A stretch of 64,000 bases of DNA from Mucilaginibacter sp. UR6-1 (GTDB lineage: Bacteria > Bacteroidota > Bacteroidia > Sphingobacteriales > Sphingobacteriaceae), in contig NZ_JAJIWP010000002.1 in the NCBI RefSeq assembly GCF_020880975.1, positions 248,001-312,000 on the forward strand, given 5' to 3'. The translations under genes and the position numbers were made by a program. Shown here piece by piece: positions 44,627-53,384 of the stretch. The notes under the pieces were generated by a model that saw nothing but the letters and a program-made list of their open reading frames with translations, searched no databases and was not told where the DNA came from. Numbering within the stretch: the stretch's first letter is position 1; every line of letters begins with the position of its first letter.

Positions 44627-45209
44627 TGGTGGGTTTTGATATCCTTTTAGCGGAATGGACGGGTCCGTTGATTTTTCCGCAATGGCTTTATTATCAATAC
44701 TTGATCTTTCTGAAAATTAAAAGGTAAGCAATTAGTTAACCTAATAATTTGATCTGTTTTGATTGAGTTTGAAAAAACTAAATCAGATATAACCATTAAA
44801 AACTGCGTTTACTAATACTATCTTATCACCAATATTTTCATAATGCTATGATGAATCCAAAAGCACTTTTTGGCATTGAGTCTTAGTGGCCCATCTTGGT
44901 GGATATTGAATCGGCGGTTTATCGCCTTGAGCTTTCTGTCGCGGTATAATAACTTTTACAACTTCTTCAGGTCACAATGATCTTATGTAATTGTGCCACC
45001 GGCTCTTTTGACTCCGATAGATTTAGCCTGAATTCTTACTTCTTGTGCATAGAAAAAGCAACTTCAATTTGTTCAACTTATAATACTTCCTGTGCTCCAG
45101 CTTCGTGAAAAAATATTGTTTTTGATGATTTTTGTGTTTATTTTATCTTTTAAATGCTGTAGTGTTTGTCATTTTGCTAAGGCAAAAGATGCAATGACTA
45201 TACCGCCTA

Positions 45210-45239
45210 AAAAGCCGTTGATAGATGTCAACGGCTTTT
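45210..45239 (+). terminator. Strong orphan terminator
   Basis: AAAAGCCGTTGA (45210-45221) pairs perfectly with TCAACGGCTTTT (45228-45239) around a 6-nt loop, followed by a further T. No gene is recognised upstream on the plus strand for about 700 nt. Confidence 0.7.
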
Positions 45240-45528
45240 TAATAGATTATATAATCAATAATTGCAATCTTTCAAATAACTCAATCAAAGCGTAAAAGCT
45301 TTAATTATGTATGATTATTAAGTTAAGCATGAACACTGGACTTGTTTGAAAGGAGGCTACTAAATACGCAACGATTTGTTCAAAGGATATGCTCAGCTAA
45401 AGATATAGCATTGATAAATCTGATTAATTTATTCAAACATCATAGTCTATTGTATGCATTTTATTAATCGTCTTAACAAATTAACGAGGTTGAGAACGAG
45501 TTATATTTGAATTTTGGTTATAAATTCA

Positions 45529-46770
45529 TTATTTCTTAGCAGGCATTAAACGCAATAGCACCACATCACGTGAGGGAATCAAGCGCTTAAACGGTTTTTT
45601 GGTCGAGGCCGGTTTACCGGTTTTCCAAAGGTCGGTTATAGCATAGGTTGTACTTTTAGCATTTAAAACCAATTTTGATACAGAATCGGTGATAACCTCC
45701 TTTTGCCAGTCAAACGACACTTCTTTTGCAGAAGCATTGCGGTTAAGAAAGCAAACAGCCCATCCGCCGCCTTTAAGTGGCTTCAACCAAGTTTCCACGC
45801 TATCTTTAACGCTGTACCGATAACCCTGAACACCCAGTGAGTCCTGGTCAATCGCAATCACCTCTCTCCTGGTAAGTACGGCTTTTGTTTCTTCGTTCAT
45901 GTTACGAAGATCATTCCCCGCGATCAACGGTGCTGCAATCATGCACCACATTGAAAAGTGAGCGCGTGCTTCATTCACCGGCATCCCGTTGCCAACTTCC
46001 AGCATATCCGGATCGTTCCAATGGCCCGGGCCGGCATATTGGCGCAAACCATCCTGTTTCTCCAGTATCTGCATCACACCCCATGATTTCCAGGTACCAT
46101 GATCTTCAATACAATCAAAACAGTTGTAAATATCACCTGTTGTGCGCCACAAATGTCCAATATTTTTAGCCCAGGTCCAGGGTTTGCTGCTGCCCCATTC
46201 ACAAATGCTCAGCACTATGGGCCGGCCGGCTTTTTTTAATGCTGCCGCGATGGTTTTGTATGCACCCTCTGCCTGAAGGCCTTCAGTGTTGCACCAATCA
46301 TATTTCAGGTAATCTACACCCCATTTGGCGTAGGTTTGGGCATCCTGAAATTCGTAGCCCCGGCTACCCGGGCGACCGCCGCATGTTTGCGAGCCAGCAT
46401 CAGAGTAAATGCCCAACTTTAAACCTTTTGAGTGTATGTAATCGGCCAGCGCCTTCATGCCCGACGGAAACCTCTTTTTGTCAGGATGAATAAATCCAAG
46501 GCTATCACGGTCGCCATGCCAGCAGTCGTCAATATTAATGTAAACATATCCTGCATCCCTCATGCCCGAAGAAACCAGCGCATCTGCTATCTTTCGGATC
46601 AATTCCTCATCCACATTACAGGCAAACTTGTTCCAGCTATTCCAGCCCATAGGTGGCGTAAGCGCCAGGCCCTGATATTTAGTATAATCCTGAACATAAT
46701 TATTGCCCTGACCCACAGAAATGCCCGTGCCGGCAATTACAAATAAGATAATAGTTAGAAGTTTTTTCAT
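45529..46770 (-). CDS. GH27 alpha-galactosidase, secreted
   Basis: The product is a 413-residue exo-alpha-galactosidase with a signal peptide (cleaved after about residue 20). The (beta/alpha)8 barrel has LTPPMGWNSWNKFACNV, YINIDDCWHG, the nucleophile in KYDWC (Asp158), and the acid/base in WRTTGDIYN (Asp213). The C-terminal beta domain is compact. In this galactomannan-type locus it would remove alpha-1,6-galactosyl side chains. It is divergent from the GH26 gene and shares a 190-nt promoter region with it. Confidence 0.95.
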   Translation of the reverse strand: MKKLLTIILFVIAGTGISVGQGNNYVQDYTKYQGLALTPPMGWNSWNKFACNVDEELIRKIADALVSSGMRDAGYVYINIDDCWHGDRDSLGFIHPDKKRFPSGMKALADYIHSKGLKLGIYSDAGSQTCGGRPGSRGYEFQDAQTYAKWGVDYLKYDWCNTEGLQAEGAYKTIAAALKKAGRPIVLSICEWGSSKPWTWAKNIGHLWRTTGDIYNCFDCIEDHGTWKSWGVMQILEKQDGLRQYAGPGHWNDPDMLEVGNGMPVNEARAHFSMWCMIAAPLIAGNDLRNMNEETKAVLTRREVIAIDQDSLGVQGYRYSVKDSVETWLKPLKGGGWAVCFLNRNASAKEVSFDWQKEVITDSVSKLVLNAKSTTYAITDLWKTGKPASTKKPFKRLIPSRDVVLLRLMPAKK

Positions 46771-46963
46771 AGGTTAAATTGATATGGAGTATTCAATTTT
46801 TATAAATGGTTACGATTGCAAAAATATAAGCTATTATATAACATAATGTTTAAAAGAAGGGATAAAAATGTTTTAAAGGTGAATGGACATTTGCAACCCT
46901 ATTTTTAGCTATGCCATACTTTTTCTATCTCAATATTTGTTTGTTATAAACCAATATAATCCG

Positions 46964-48046
46964 ATGAAGAAATTTTACTTATTAAATTTTGCGCTGGCTT
47001 TGCTATGCACTTTTACAGCCTGTAAGAAAGAGAAGAAGAGTGAAACGGTAGAGCCGCCGAAGATTGTTAAAGCGGAACAGAAATTCAACATCAGCCCTGC
47101 GCCCAGCAACCCCAATGCTGATACAGAAACTAAAGCCCTTTACAGCTGGCTGGTAAGCCAGTTTGGTAAAAAAATGATCTCCGGTAGTACCGCCGAGGAG
47201 CCGCATTTTGGCTATCCTAAATTAATGACAGGAAAAACCCCTTTGCTTCGTGGGTGGGATATGCAGCCTTACAGTCCAAGGTACGCTTACGTGTGGGACA
47301 ACGGCTGCGGCTGCCATACATTTGGCCCTGTATCCAACAGCCCTAACACACCTGATGCTATAACCTGGTATAACAGTAATAACAAAAAGCCAATTATAGC
47401 TTTTACGTGGCATTGGCATTCGCCAATGGGGGGTGTAGCAGGTACCAATACCTTTTATACCGCAGAGACAAATTTCGATGCCAGTAAAGCAGTAACCGAG
47501 GGTACGCAAGAGTATACAGCAACCATACGCGATATTGACGCGATTGCCGAACAGTTAAAAAAATTGAATGATGCCGATGTACCGGTACTTTGGCGCCCGT
47601 TGCATGAGGCAAGTGGTACCTGGTTTTGGTGGAGCGCAAAGGGGGCAACGGTTTATAAAAAATTATGGAATATTTTGTATGATAGGTTAACCAATTATCA
47701 CCACCTTAACAACCTGCTATGGGTTTGGAATGGCGATAGTGCAGAATGGTACGTAGGCGACGATAAATGCGATGTTGTAAGCACGGATACCTATCGGCCT
47801 AATTTTGATTATGGTACCTTAAAGTCAGAATTTGATAAAGTTTATAAAGCAAGTAACGGTACAAAAATAATAGGCTTAAGCGAGATTTCGGTTATTCCTG
47901 ATCCTGACAACGCGCTGAGCCAGGGAGCACCATGGTCGTTTTTTATGACGTGGCATGAGGCTGTTACAAACGGGCATTCAGAAGATTATCTTAAAGCAGC
48001 CTACAACAATCCTAAAGTAATTACACTGGAAAGCTATACTAATTAA
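46964..48046 (+). CDS. GH26 beta-mannanase lipoprotein
   Basis: The product is 360 residues from the ATG at 46964, which gives the lipobox TFTAC; the longer frame from 46883 has no signal start. The GH26 barrel carries WHWHSPMGG, acid/base Glu in WRPLHEASGTWFWW (Glu215) and nucleophile Glu in IIGLSEIS (Glu307). It cleaves beta-1,4-mannan backbones, probably at the surface. It is a close paralogue of the GH26 gene at 62860 (shared RGxDMQPYSPRY, NTFYT and YDRLTNYH stretches). Confidence 0.94.
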   Translation: MKKFYLLNFALALLCTFTACKKEKKSETVEPPKIVKAEQKFNISPAPSNPNADTETKALYSWLVSQFGKKMISGSTAEEPHFGYPKLMTGKTPLLRGWDMQPYSPRYAYVWDNGCGCHTFGPVSNSPNTPDAITWYNSNNKKPIIAFTWHWHSPMGGVAGTNTFYTAETNFDASKAVTEGTQEYTATIRDIDAIAEQLKKLNDADVPVLWRPLHEASGTWFWWSAKGATVYKKLWNILYDRLTNYHHLNNLLWVWNGDSAEWYVGDDKCDVVSTDTYRPNFDYGTLKSEFDKVYKASNGTKIIGLSEISVIPDPDNALSQGAPWSFFMTWHEAVTNGHSEDYLKAAYNNPKVITLESYTN

Positions 48047-48076
48047 AAGTGCCATTAATCCCGATATTAGCATAGA

Positions 48077-48108
48077 AAATGCCTGTTAACGAATGGTGAC
48101 AGGCATTT
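48077..48108 (+). terminator. Hairpin after GH26 gene
   Basis: AAATGCCTGT (48077-48086) pairs perfectly with ACAGGCATTT (48099-48108). It lies 31 nt after the stop and has no long T-run. Confidence 0.55.
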
Positions 48109-48215
48109 GCTCGTTATCATTATAATAGGTAATTTAACCAAAAGTACGTAGTAAAGCATGTCAACCTGCTTACATTTACCATACTTTATATTATAAACCA
48201 AAGTAATGTTTTGCC

Positions 48216-49037
48216 ATGGCAGATCAAATTGATGATGATCATATTAGTGCGGTTGAACGGGAGCAAACCCATTATGCAACCAAAAGGCCTACACTATTAA
48301 TTGTTGAAGACAGTGACGATTTTCGGTACTTTTTAAAAGACAGCCTTTTGGATGAATACAATATTGTAGAAGCCGTAAACGGAAAGGATGGATGGCAAAA
48401 GGCATTGTTTTGCCATCCTAATTTGATTATCAGTGATATTGCCATGCCCGTTATGGACGGAATAGCGCTTTGCAATAAAGTAAAGAACGATTCGCGTACA
48501 TTTCATATACCAATGATACTGTTAACTGCCGCCAATACCGAAGAAAGTGAAATAAACGGACTTGGCTCAGGTGCTATTGATTACATAACCAAGCCATTCC
48601 GATTGCCTGCGCTGCAAAGAAAGATCCGGAATATTATTAAACAGCAGGAAGCTTTTCGCCAAACCTATCAAAAAGTAGTAGAGATCAAACCCTCACAGGT
48701 CGACGTTCAGACACCGGATGAAGAATTTTTACAGCAGGTTATTCTAACCATTGAACAAAATATATCTAACACTAACTTTTCGGTAGCTGAACTGAGCGCT
48801 TCATTGTTAATTAGTCGTTCAACACTTTATAACCGTATACTTGAGCTTACCGGCAAGGCACCTTTAGATTTTATAAAGTCGTTTCGCTTAAAGCGTGGAA
48901 GCCAGTTGATAGACAAGCGTGGCTTTACCATTTCGCAGGTTTGTTACAAGGTTGGCTTTAAGTCACCAAAAACATTTGTAAAGGCGTTTAAGTCTGAGTT
49001 TGGTGTCATCCCTTCCAAGTTTAATCAGGATGCCTGA
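48216..49037 (+). CDS. Response regulator with AraC-type HTH (REC-AraC)
   Basis: The product is a 273-residue cytoplasmic regulator. The receiver spans about 25-140 (LLIVEDSDDFRYF, phospho-Asp74 in LIISDIAMP, Lys126 in YITKPF). An AraC-type DNA-binding domain spans about 165-273 (FSVAELSASLLISRSTLYNRILELTGKAPLDFIKSFRLKRG, SQVCYKVGFKSPKTFVKAFKSEFG). It ends 24 nt before a hybrid sensor that lacks a receiver, so it may supply that missing domain in trans. Stand-alone REC-AraC proteins are uncommon beside hybrid systems. Confidence 0.92.
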   Translation: MADQIDDDHISAVEREQTHYATKRPTLLIVEDSDDFRYFLKDSLLDEYNIVEAVNGKDGWQKALFCHPNLIISDIAMPVMDGIALCNKVKNDSRTFHIPMILLTAANTEESEINGLGSGAIDYITKPFRLPALQRKIRNIIKQQEAFRQTYQKVVEIKPSQVDVQTPDEEFLQQVILTIEQNISNTNFSVAELSASLLISRSTLYNRILELTGKAPLDFIKSFRLKRGSQLIDKRGFTISQVCYKVGFKSPKTFVKAFKSEFGVIPSKFNQDA

Positions 49038-49061
49038 CCAATAAAAATTCAGATGTAATTT

Positions 49062-52000
49062 ATGTTTAAGCGTTTTTACGTTTCAGTAATTCTTTTATTG
49101 ATAGCCTGCCGGGTATTCAGCCAGGCAAACTATCAGTTTTTACATTTGGATATTACGGATGGACTATCAGAGAACGAGATTAACGCGGTGTTTAAAGACG
49201 CTAAGGGTTTTATATGGATAGGTACCCCAACCGGCCTTAACCGGTTTGACGGACGGCAGATCAGGGTGTACAAACATGATGCAAGGGACAGCACATCCTT
49301 GCTTGATGATTATGTGGAAGGGGTTACAGCCGGGCCCAATAATACGATGTTGGTAGAAACCCGGTCGGGCTTTGTAAGCTATAACCCGGTTACTGATAGT
49401 TTTGAAAAGTGGGCCACCCGTAAGTGGCGTGACTATGGTTTACCCCAAGGAAGATTATTAGCTACTAAGGCCTTCGGCAATATCTTTCTGTTTTATTATG
49501 AAGGCAAAGGGTTGTTCTTGTATGATCAGCTACTTAAAAAATCAATGATTATGGATGCTCGCGGTATTTTAACCTCGTTGCATTCTAACCAGATCAGTGA
49601 TTTTGCTATGGATCGAAGCGGGAATGTGTGGGTGATTTTTGAGGATGGCATTATCGACAAGTTTAATTTGAAGCTTAAGCAGGTAATTAAAAGATACAAC
49701 TATGTTGCCAAGATCAGTAAAGCGCCCAAGAGCGCTTATTTTCGCCTGCTGATTGATAATGACGGTGATTTGTTTTTTTATAACCCGCAAAGTCCGTTTG
49801 GTGTTATCCAATTTGAGCCTGTTACCGGCAAGTTTACCCGCTATACACAAAAAACGGATGACTTAGGCTTAAATGCCGATATTGTAACAGACATTGCCTC
49901 AAACGGTAAGGGAGGGATTTGGTTAGGTACCGAGCGTGGGGGAATCAATATCCTGAACAAGGCAACAAAAAAATTCACATACTTAAAAGCCGGTGAAGGT
50001 GATAGCCGCGGTTTACAACAAAATAGTATAAACATATTATATGTAGACCCAAGCGGAATTGTTTGGGTTGGAACATACAAACGGGGGCTCAATTTTTATC
50101 ATCCTAAAATATTCAAGTTTTCTCTCATCAGGTTTGTATCAAAACAATTCAACCTCGAAGAAAATGACATTAACGCTTTTGCAGAAGAAAAAGACGGCAC
50201 AATATGGATTGGAACAAACGGTGCCGGTTTAATTAAATATGACAAGCATCACGGAAAGATCAGGCATTATTTAAATAACTCTCAGGACGAAACGTCTATC
50301 AGCAGTAACATAATTACCAACCTGGTGATAGATCATACCGGCAGGCTTTGGGTTGGTACTTATTTCGGTGGATTGTGTTATGTTAATGGCGATAAATTTG
50401 TTCGCATAAGGCATGATGCCAACAAGCCAGCCTCGCTTTCTGATGACAGGATATCAGCAATGTTTGAGGATTCAAAAAAACAACTATGGGTAGGAACATC
50501 AGGTGGTGGTGTTGAAATCATTGATGTTGTAACCAAAAAGCTCAATCACCTGGCCAATTTTCGGGCAGGAACACCATCTTCTTTATACATAACGGCGATA
50601 GCAGAAGACTCATTAAAGAATATCTGGATAGGTACAGCATGGGGATTGGCAAAGTACGACCGCTGTTTGCGTAAAATTACAGAACAGTTTTCAAAGGAGG
50701 GTGTAGAAAACTCCTTGATTAGTAATGAGATCAGTGCCTTGATAACGGACAAATCGGGGCTGTTATGGATTGGTACGCGGAAAGGGATCAGTATTTTAAA
50801 TACAAGCAACGGCAACTTTACCAACCTGTACAAAGAGAAGGGTTTACCTGAAAACAACATATTAACACTTGTAGAAGATGATCATAGTGATATATGGTTT
50901 GGATCCCGAAGCGGGCTTATTAAAATTGGTGTTGTACGCAAGGGTAGTAAACTTATGTTTGCCTATAACCGGTATGATGAAAGTGATGGATTGCAAAGCC
51001 GGCGTTTTAATGTAGGTGCCGCGGCGAAATTACGAAACGGCGAATTACTGTTCGGCGGGCCAAGCGGATTCAATATATTCAATCCCAAAAATATTCGTCC
51101 GTTTCACTATCCTGCAACTATCATTCTCACTGATCTTGAAATGCTGAACCATAGCATCCGGGTGGGTGAAAAAGTGCTCGGTAGCGTGATACTCCAACGG
51201 TCAATAACTGATCAAAACGAGCTGAACCTAAAATACAATCAAAACTCGTTTTCATTGGAAGTTGGCTTGCCCGATTACTTCAACTCTAATAACACTTACC
51301 TCCAATACCGGTTAAATGGCTTTGATAAACATTGGCAAAATCTTGATAACAAGGTACGCAAGGCAAGGTATACCAACCTTGACCCAGGTAACTATGTTTT
51401 TCAGGTAACAGCCTATTATGGTGATAAATCAACCCCTGTTAGCCATTACCAGTTAAAAATTAGCATTGCGCCGCCGCTTTGGAAAACCGGATTTGCGTAT
51501 TTTACCTACGCACTTATATTCTGTTCTGCATTTTACCTTATTCGGCGGCGGGGGATACGTAAATTAAAAAGAGAATTTGCCGTTGAGAAGGAGTTGCTCA
51601 GAAAAGAGCAGGAGCGCCAGCAGGAACGGAATGAGGAAGAAAGATTGCGGGAACTTGACCGTTTGAAAATTAAGTTTCTGACCAATTTAAGCCATGAATT
51701 CCGTACTCCTATATCGCTTATCATGGGTCCGGCGGAAGCAATCAGTGCCCGTATAAAAGACGAAAGAAATTCAGAACAGTTAAATTTAATAAAGCGTAAT
51801 GCCAAAAGGTTAATGAATTTGGTAAACCAGTTACTGGATTTTAGGCAGATGGAAGAGAAGGAATTAAAACTCTATGCCGAAGAGGGGGAACTGATCTCGT
51901 TTATCCAGGACGTATCAGACTCATTTACTGATCTTGCCAACAGGAAAAAGATCTCATTTACCTTTCATTCAGATATAGCCGAGTTGCATACCTATTTTGA

Positions 52001-52835
52001 TCATGACAAACTGGAACGCATACTCTTTAACTTGCTGAGTAATGCTTTCAAGTTCACGCCCGGATTGGGTAGCATTAATATTGAAGTATTCAGGCTGGCA
52101 GCATCATTTTCTGAAAAGCAAACTATTGCTATAAAATTACATGACACCGGTATTGGAATTGCTGAAGATCAGCAAGCAAATATTTTTGACAGGTTCTTCC
52201 AGGCGGATGCTGATCCGCTTATATTAAACCAGGGTAATGGTATAGGCTTGTCTATTACCCGGGAATTTGCCCGTTTACACGGTGGTGAGATTAGTGTGGC
52301 GAGTAAGCCAGGAGAGGGGGCTACTTTTACAGTTACCATACCATTTAAAATTATAGATATAGTTGAAAATAGTATTGACACAAATTGGGCTGCAAACAAC
52401 ATAACGCAGCCTGATAAGGCAAAAACAACGGATCAGTTACATGTGCTGACAGACCGGCCGGCAGGGGACCTGCCCAAACCAATGCTGCAATTAAGTGATG
52501 AAAACTTGATTAATGCGGTTGCCGGTTATATAGAAGATAATATGCAAAAACCATCTCTGTCAGTTAACGACCTAAGTCAGCATATGGGCATGAGTATAGA
52601 ATCTTTTCACAAGCGTATGCTGGCAGTTACCGGACAGGCACCTGTTGAATACCTTTTGAATTTTAAACTTGAAAAAGCCGCCAGACTGCTTGAGTGGAGT
52701 AAGCTGTCAGTTTCCGAAGTTAGTAACGCAACTGGCTTTACTACACCATCCTATTTTGCCAAAATATTCAAATCAAAATTTGGTATTTCACCAACAGACT
52801 ATGCGAAATCAAAGCGCCCGAATATTGGTCGTTAA
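49062..52835 (+). CDS. Hybrid two-component sensor (HTCS) lacking the receiver domain
   Basis: The product is a 1257-residue membrane protein. In order: signal peptide (1-20), two seven-bladed reg_prop beta-propellers (about 25-690, repeated FIWIGTPTGLNRFD, IWLGTERGGINI, IWIGTNGAGL and LLWIGTRKGISIL blades), a Y_Y_Y domain (about 710-800), a transmembrane helix (about 810-827), HisKA with NLSHEFRTPISLIMGP (His near 877), HATPase_c (about 985-1095, LLSNAFKF, DTGIGI, GNGIGLS), and an AraC-type HTH at about 1145-1250. Only about 50 residues separate the ATPase from the HTH, too short for a receiver. It would sense imported mannan oligosaccharides in the periplasm and regulate the downstream SusC operon, with the upstream REC-AraC protein as a possible partner. 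Confidence 0.93.
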   Translation: MFKRFYVSVILLLIACRVFSQANYQFLHLDITDGLSENEINAVFKDAKGFIWIGTPTGLNRFDGRQIRVYKHDARDSTSLLDDYVEGVTAGPNNTMLVETRSGFVSYNPVTDSFEKWATRKWRDYGLPQGRLLATKAFGNIFLFYYEGKGLFLYDQLLKKSMIMDARGILTSLHSNQISDFAMDRSGNVWVIFEDGIIDKFNLKLKQVIKRYNYVAKISKAPKSAYFRLLIDNDGDLFFYNPQSPFGVIQFEPVTGKFTRYTQKTDDLGLNADIVTDIASNGKGGIWLGTERGGINILNKATKKFTYLKAGEGDSRGLQQNSINILYVDPSGIVWVGTYKRGLNFYHPKIFKFSLIRFVSKQFNLEENDINAFAEEKDGTIWIGTNGAGLIKYDKHHGKIRHYLNNSQDETSISSNIITNLVIDHTGRLWVGTYFGGLCYVNGDKFVRIRHDANKPASLSDDRISAMFEDSKKQLWVGTSGGGVEIIDVVTKKLNHLANFRAGTPSSLYITAIAEDSLKNIWIGTAWGLAKYDRCLRKITEQFSKEGVENSLISNEISALITDKSGLLWIGTRKGISILNTSNGNFTNLYKEKGLPENNILTLVEDDHSDIWFGSRSGLIKIGVVRKGSKLMFAYNRYDESDGLQSRRFNVGAAAKLRNGELLFGGPSGFNIFNPKNIRPFHYPATIILTDLEMLNHSIRVGEKVLGSVILQRSITDQNELNLKYNQNSFSLEVGLPDYFNSNNTYLQYRLNGFDKHWQNLDNKVRKARYTNLDPGNYVFQVTAYYGDKSTPVSHYQLKISIAPPLWKTGFAYFTYALIFCSAFYLIRRRGIRKLKREFAVEKELLRKEQERQQERNEEERLRELDRLKIKFLTNLSHEFRTPISLIMGPAEAISARIKDERNSEQLNLIKRNAKRLMNLVNQLLDFRQMEEKELKLYAEEGELISFIQDVSDSFTDLANRKKISFTFHSDIAELHTYFDHDKLERILFNLLSNAFKFTPGLGSINIEVFRLAASFSEKQTIAIKLHDTGIGIAEDQQANIFDRFFQADADPLILNQGNGIGLSITREFARLHGGEISVASKPGEGATFTVTIPFKIIDIVENSIDTNWAANNITQPDKAKTTDQLHVLTDRPAGDLPKPMLQLSDENLINAVAGYIEDNMQKPSLSVNDLSQHMGMSIESFHKRMLAVTGQAPVEYLLNFKLEKAARLLEWSKLSVSEVSNATGFTTPSYFAKIFKSKFGISPTDYAKSKRPNIGR

Positions 52836-52947
52836 TTTCCCGGTAATTTGCGCGTAAGCTATTAATTGTTTTAGCAACAACCTTGATTGGATAATTACTT
52901 TCAGCGTATTGCTGGTTAATACCTTAAAATTTAATCGACTTTTCACC

Positions 52948-52966
52948 TGATATATAGCATATATCA
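52948..52966. promoter_or_regulatory. TGATATAT-N3-ATATATCA inverted repeat
   Basis: This is a perfect 8-3-8 inverted repeat 113 nt after the HTCS stop and about 420 nt before SusC. It could be a binding site for one of the AraC-type regulators encoded upstream. Confidence 0.4.
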
Positions 52967-52981
52967 TCAGTATGTTATCAA

Positions 52982-53003
52982 AAATGTTCGCTGCGGAACA
53001 TTT
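52982..53003. promoter_or_regulatory. AAATGTTC-N6-GAACATTT inverted repeat
   Basis: This is a perfect 8-6-8 inverted repeat centred about 35 bp from the previous one. As RNA it would form a hairpin, so a terminator for the HTCS gene is an alternative reading. Confidence 0.45.
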
Positions 53004-53384
53004 GACACCCTATTTCTGGAGAAATGCATCTGAGTGACCCGATACATTTGTATCTAAATAATAGCCGGTTACCAATAAGATCATTAATGATCCGATCCGC
53101 ACAGAGGTGAGGTACTGCTGCCATTATAAACTGAATTATAAACCCAATTTCTGAATATGATTAAATATGTACTCTCTGTACAGTTGTGCCTTTTTTGTGC
53201 CTGTATAATGTCTCCAATTGATTTCTTACTGCTGCTTTATCGTAATGATTGACCGATACCATGCCATGTCTGCAAATGCTAACACGATTTTATGTAGACG
53301 GATTATATCGTATTAACTGCTTGACTAATAACAAACTAAGTATAAACCACAAATTATGAATCAATTTTACAAGCTTATCAAATT

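Larger units (their letters stand above)
44426..45528. other. 1.1-kb region without recognised genes
   Basis: No convincing coding gene is seen. A 67-codon frame at 45092-45295 spans a terminator and looks spurious. On the minus strand at about 44880-44960 a short readable frame (KPPIQYPPRWATKTQCQKV) hints at a decayed gene but was not identified. The region holds three hairpins, two of which are listed as separate features below. It may contain remnants or a small RNA. Confidence 0.5.
52836..53384. other. 549-nt intergenic region upstream of SusC
   Basis: No coding gene is recognised. It contains two inverted repeats (listed below) and a TACATTTG element (53043-53050) that matches the -7 consensus but has no TTG at the right distance. 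The region likely carries the regulator-binding sites of the locus. Confidence 0.55.

Noticed and set aside
45092..45295. 67-codon open frame
   Set aside because: It spans a perfect intrinsic terminator (45210-45239) and shows no recognisable domain.
53043..53050. TACATTTG as promoter of the SusC at 53385
   Set aside because: It matches the -7 element but lacks a TTG 17-23 nt upstream and is 335 nt from the start codon.
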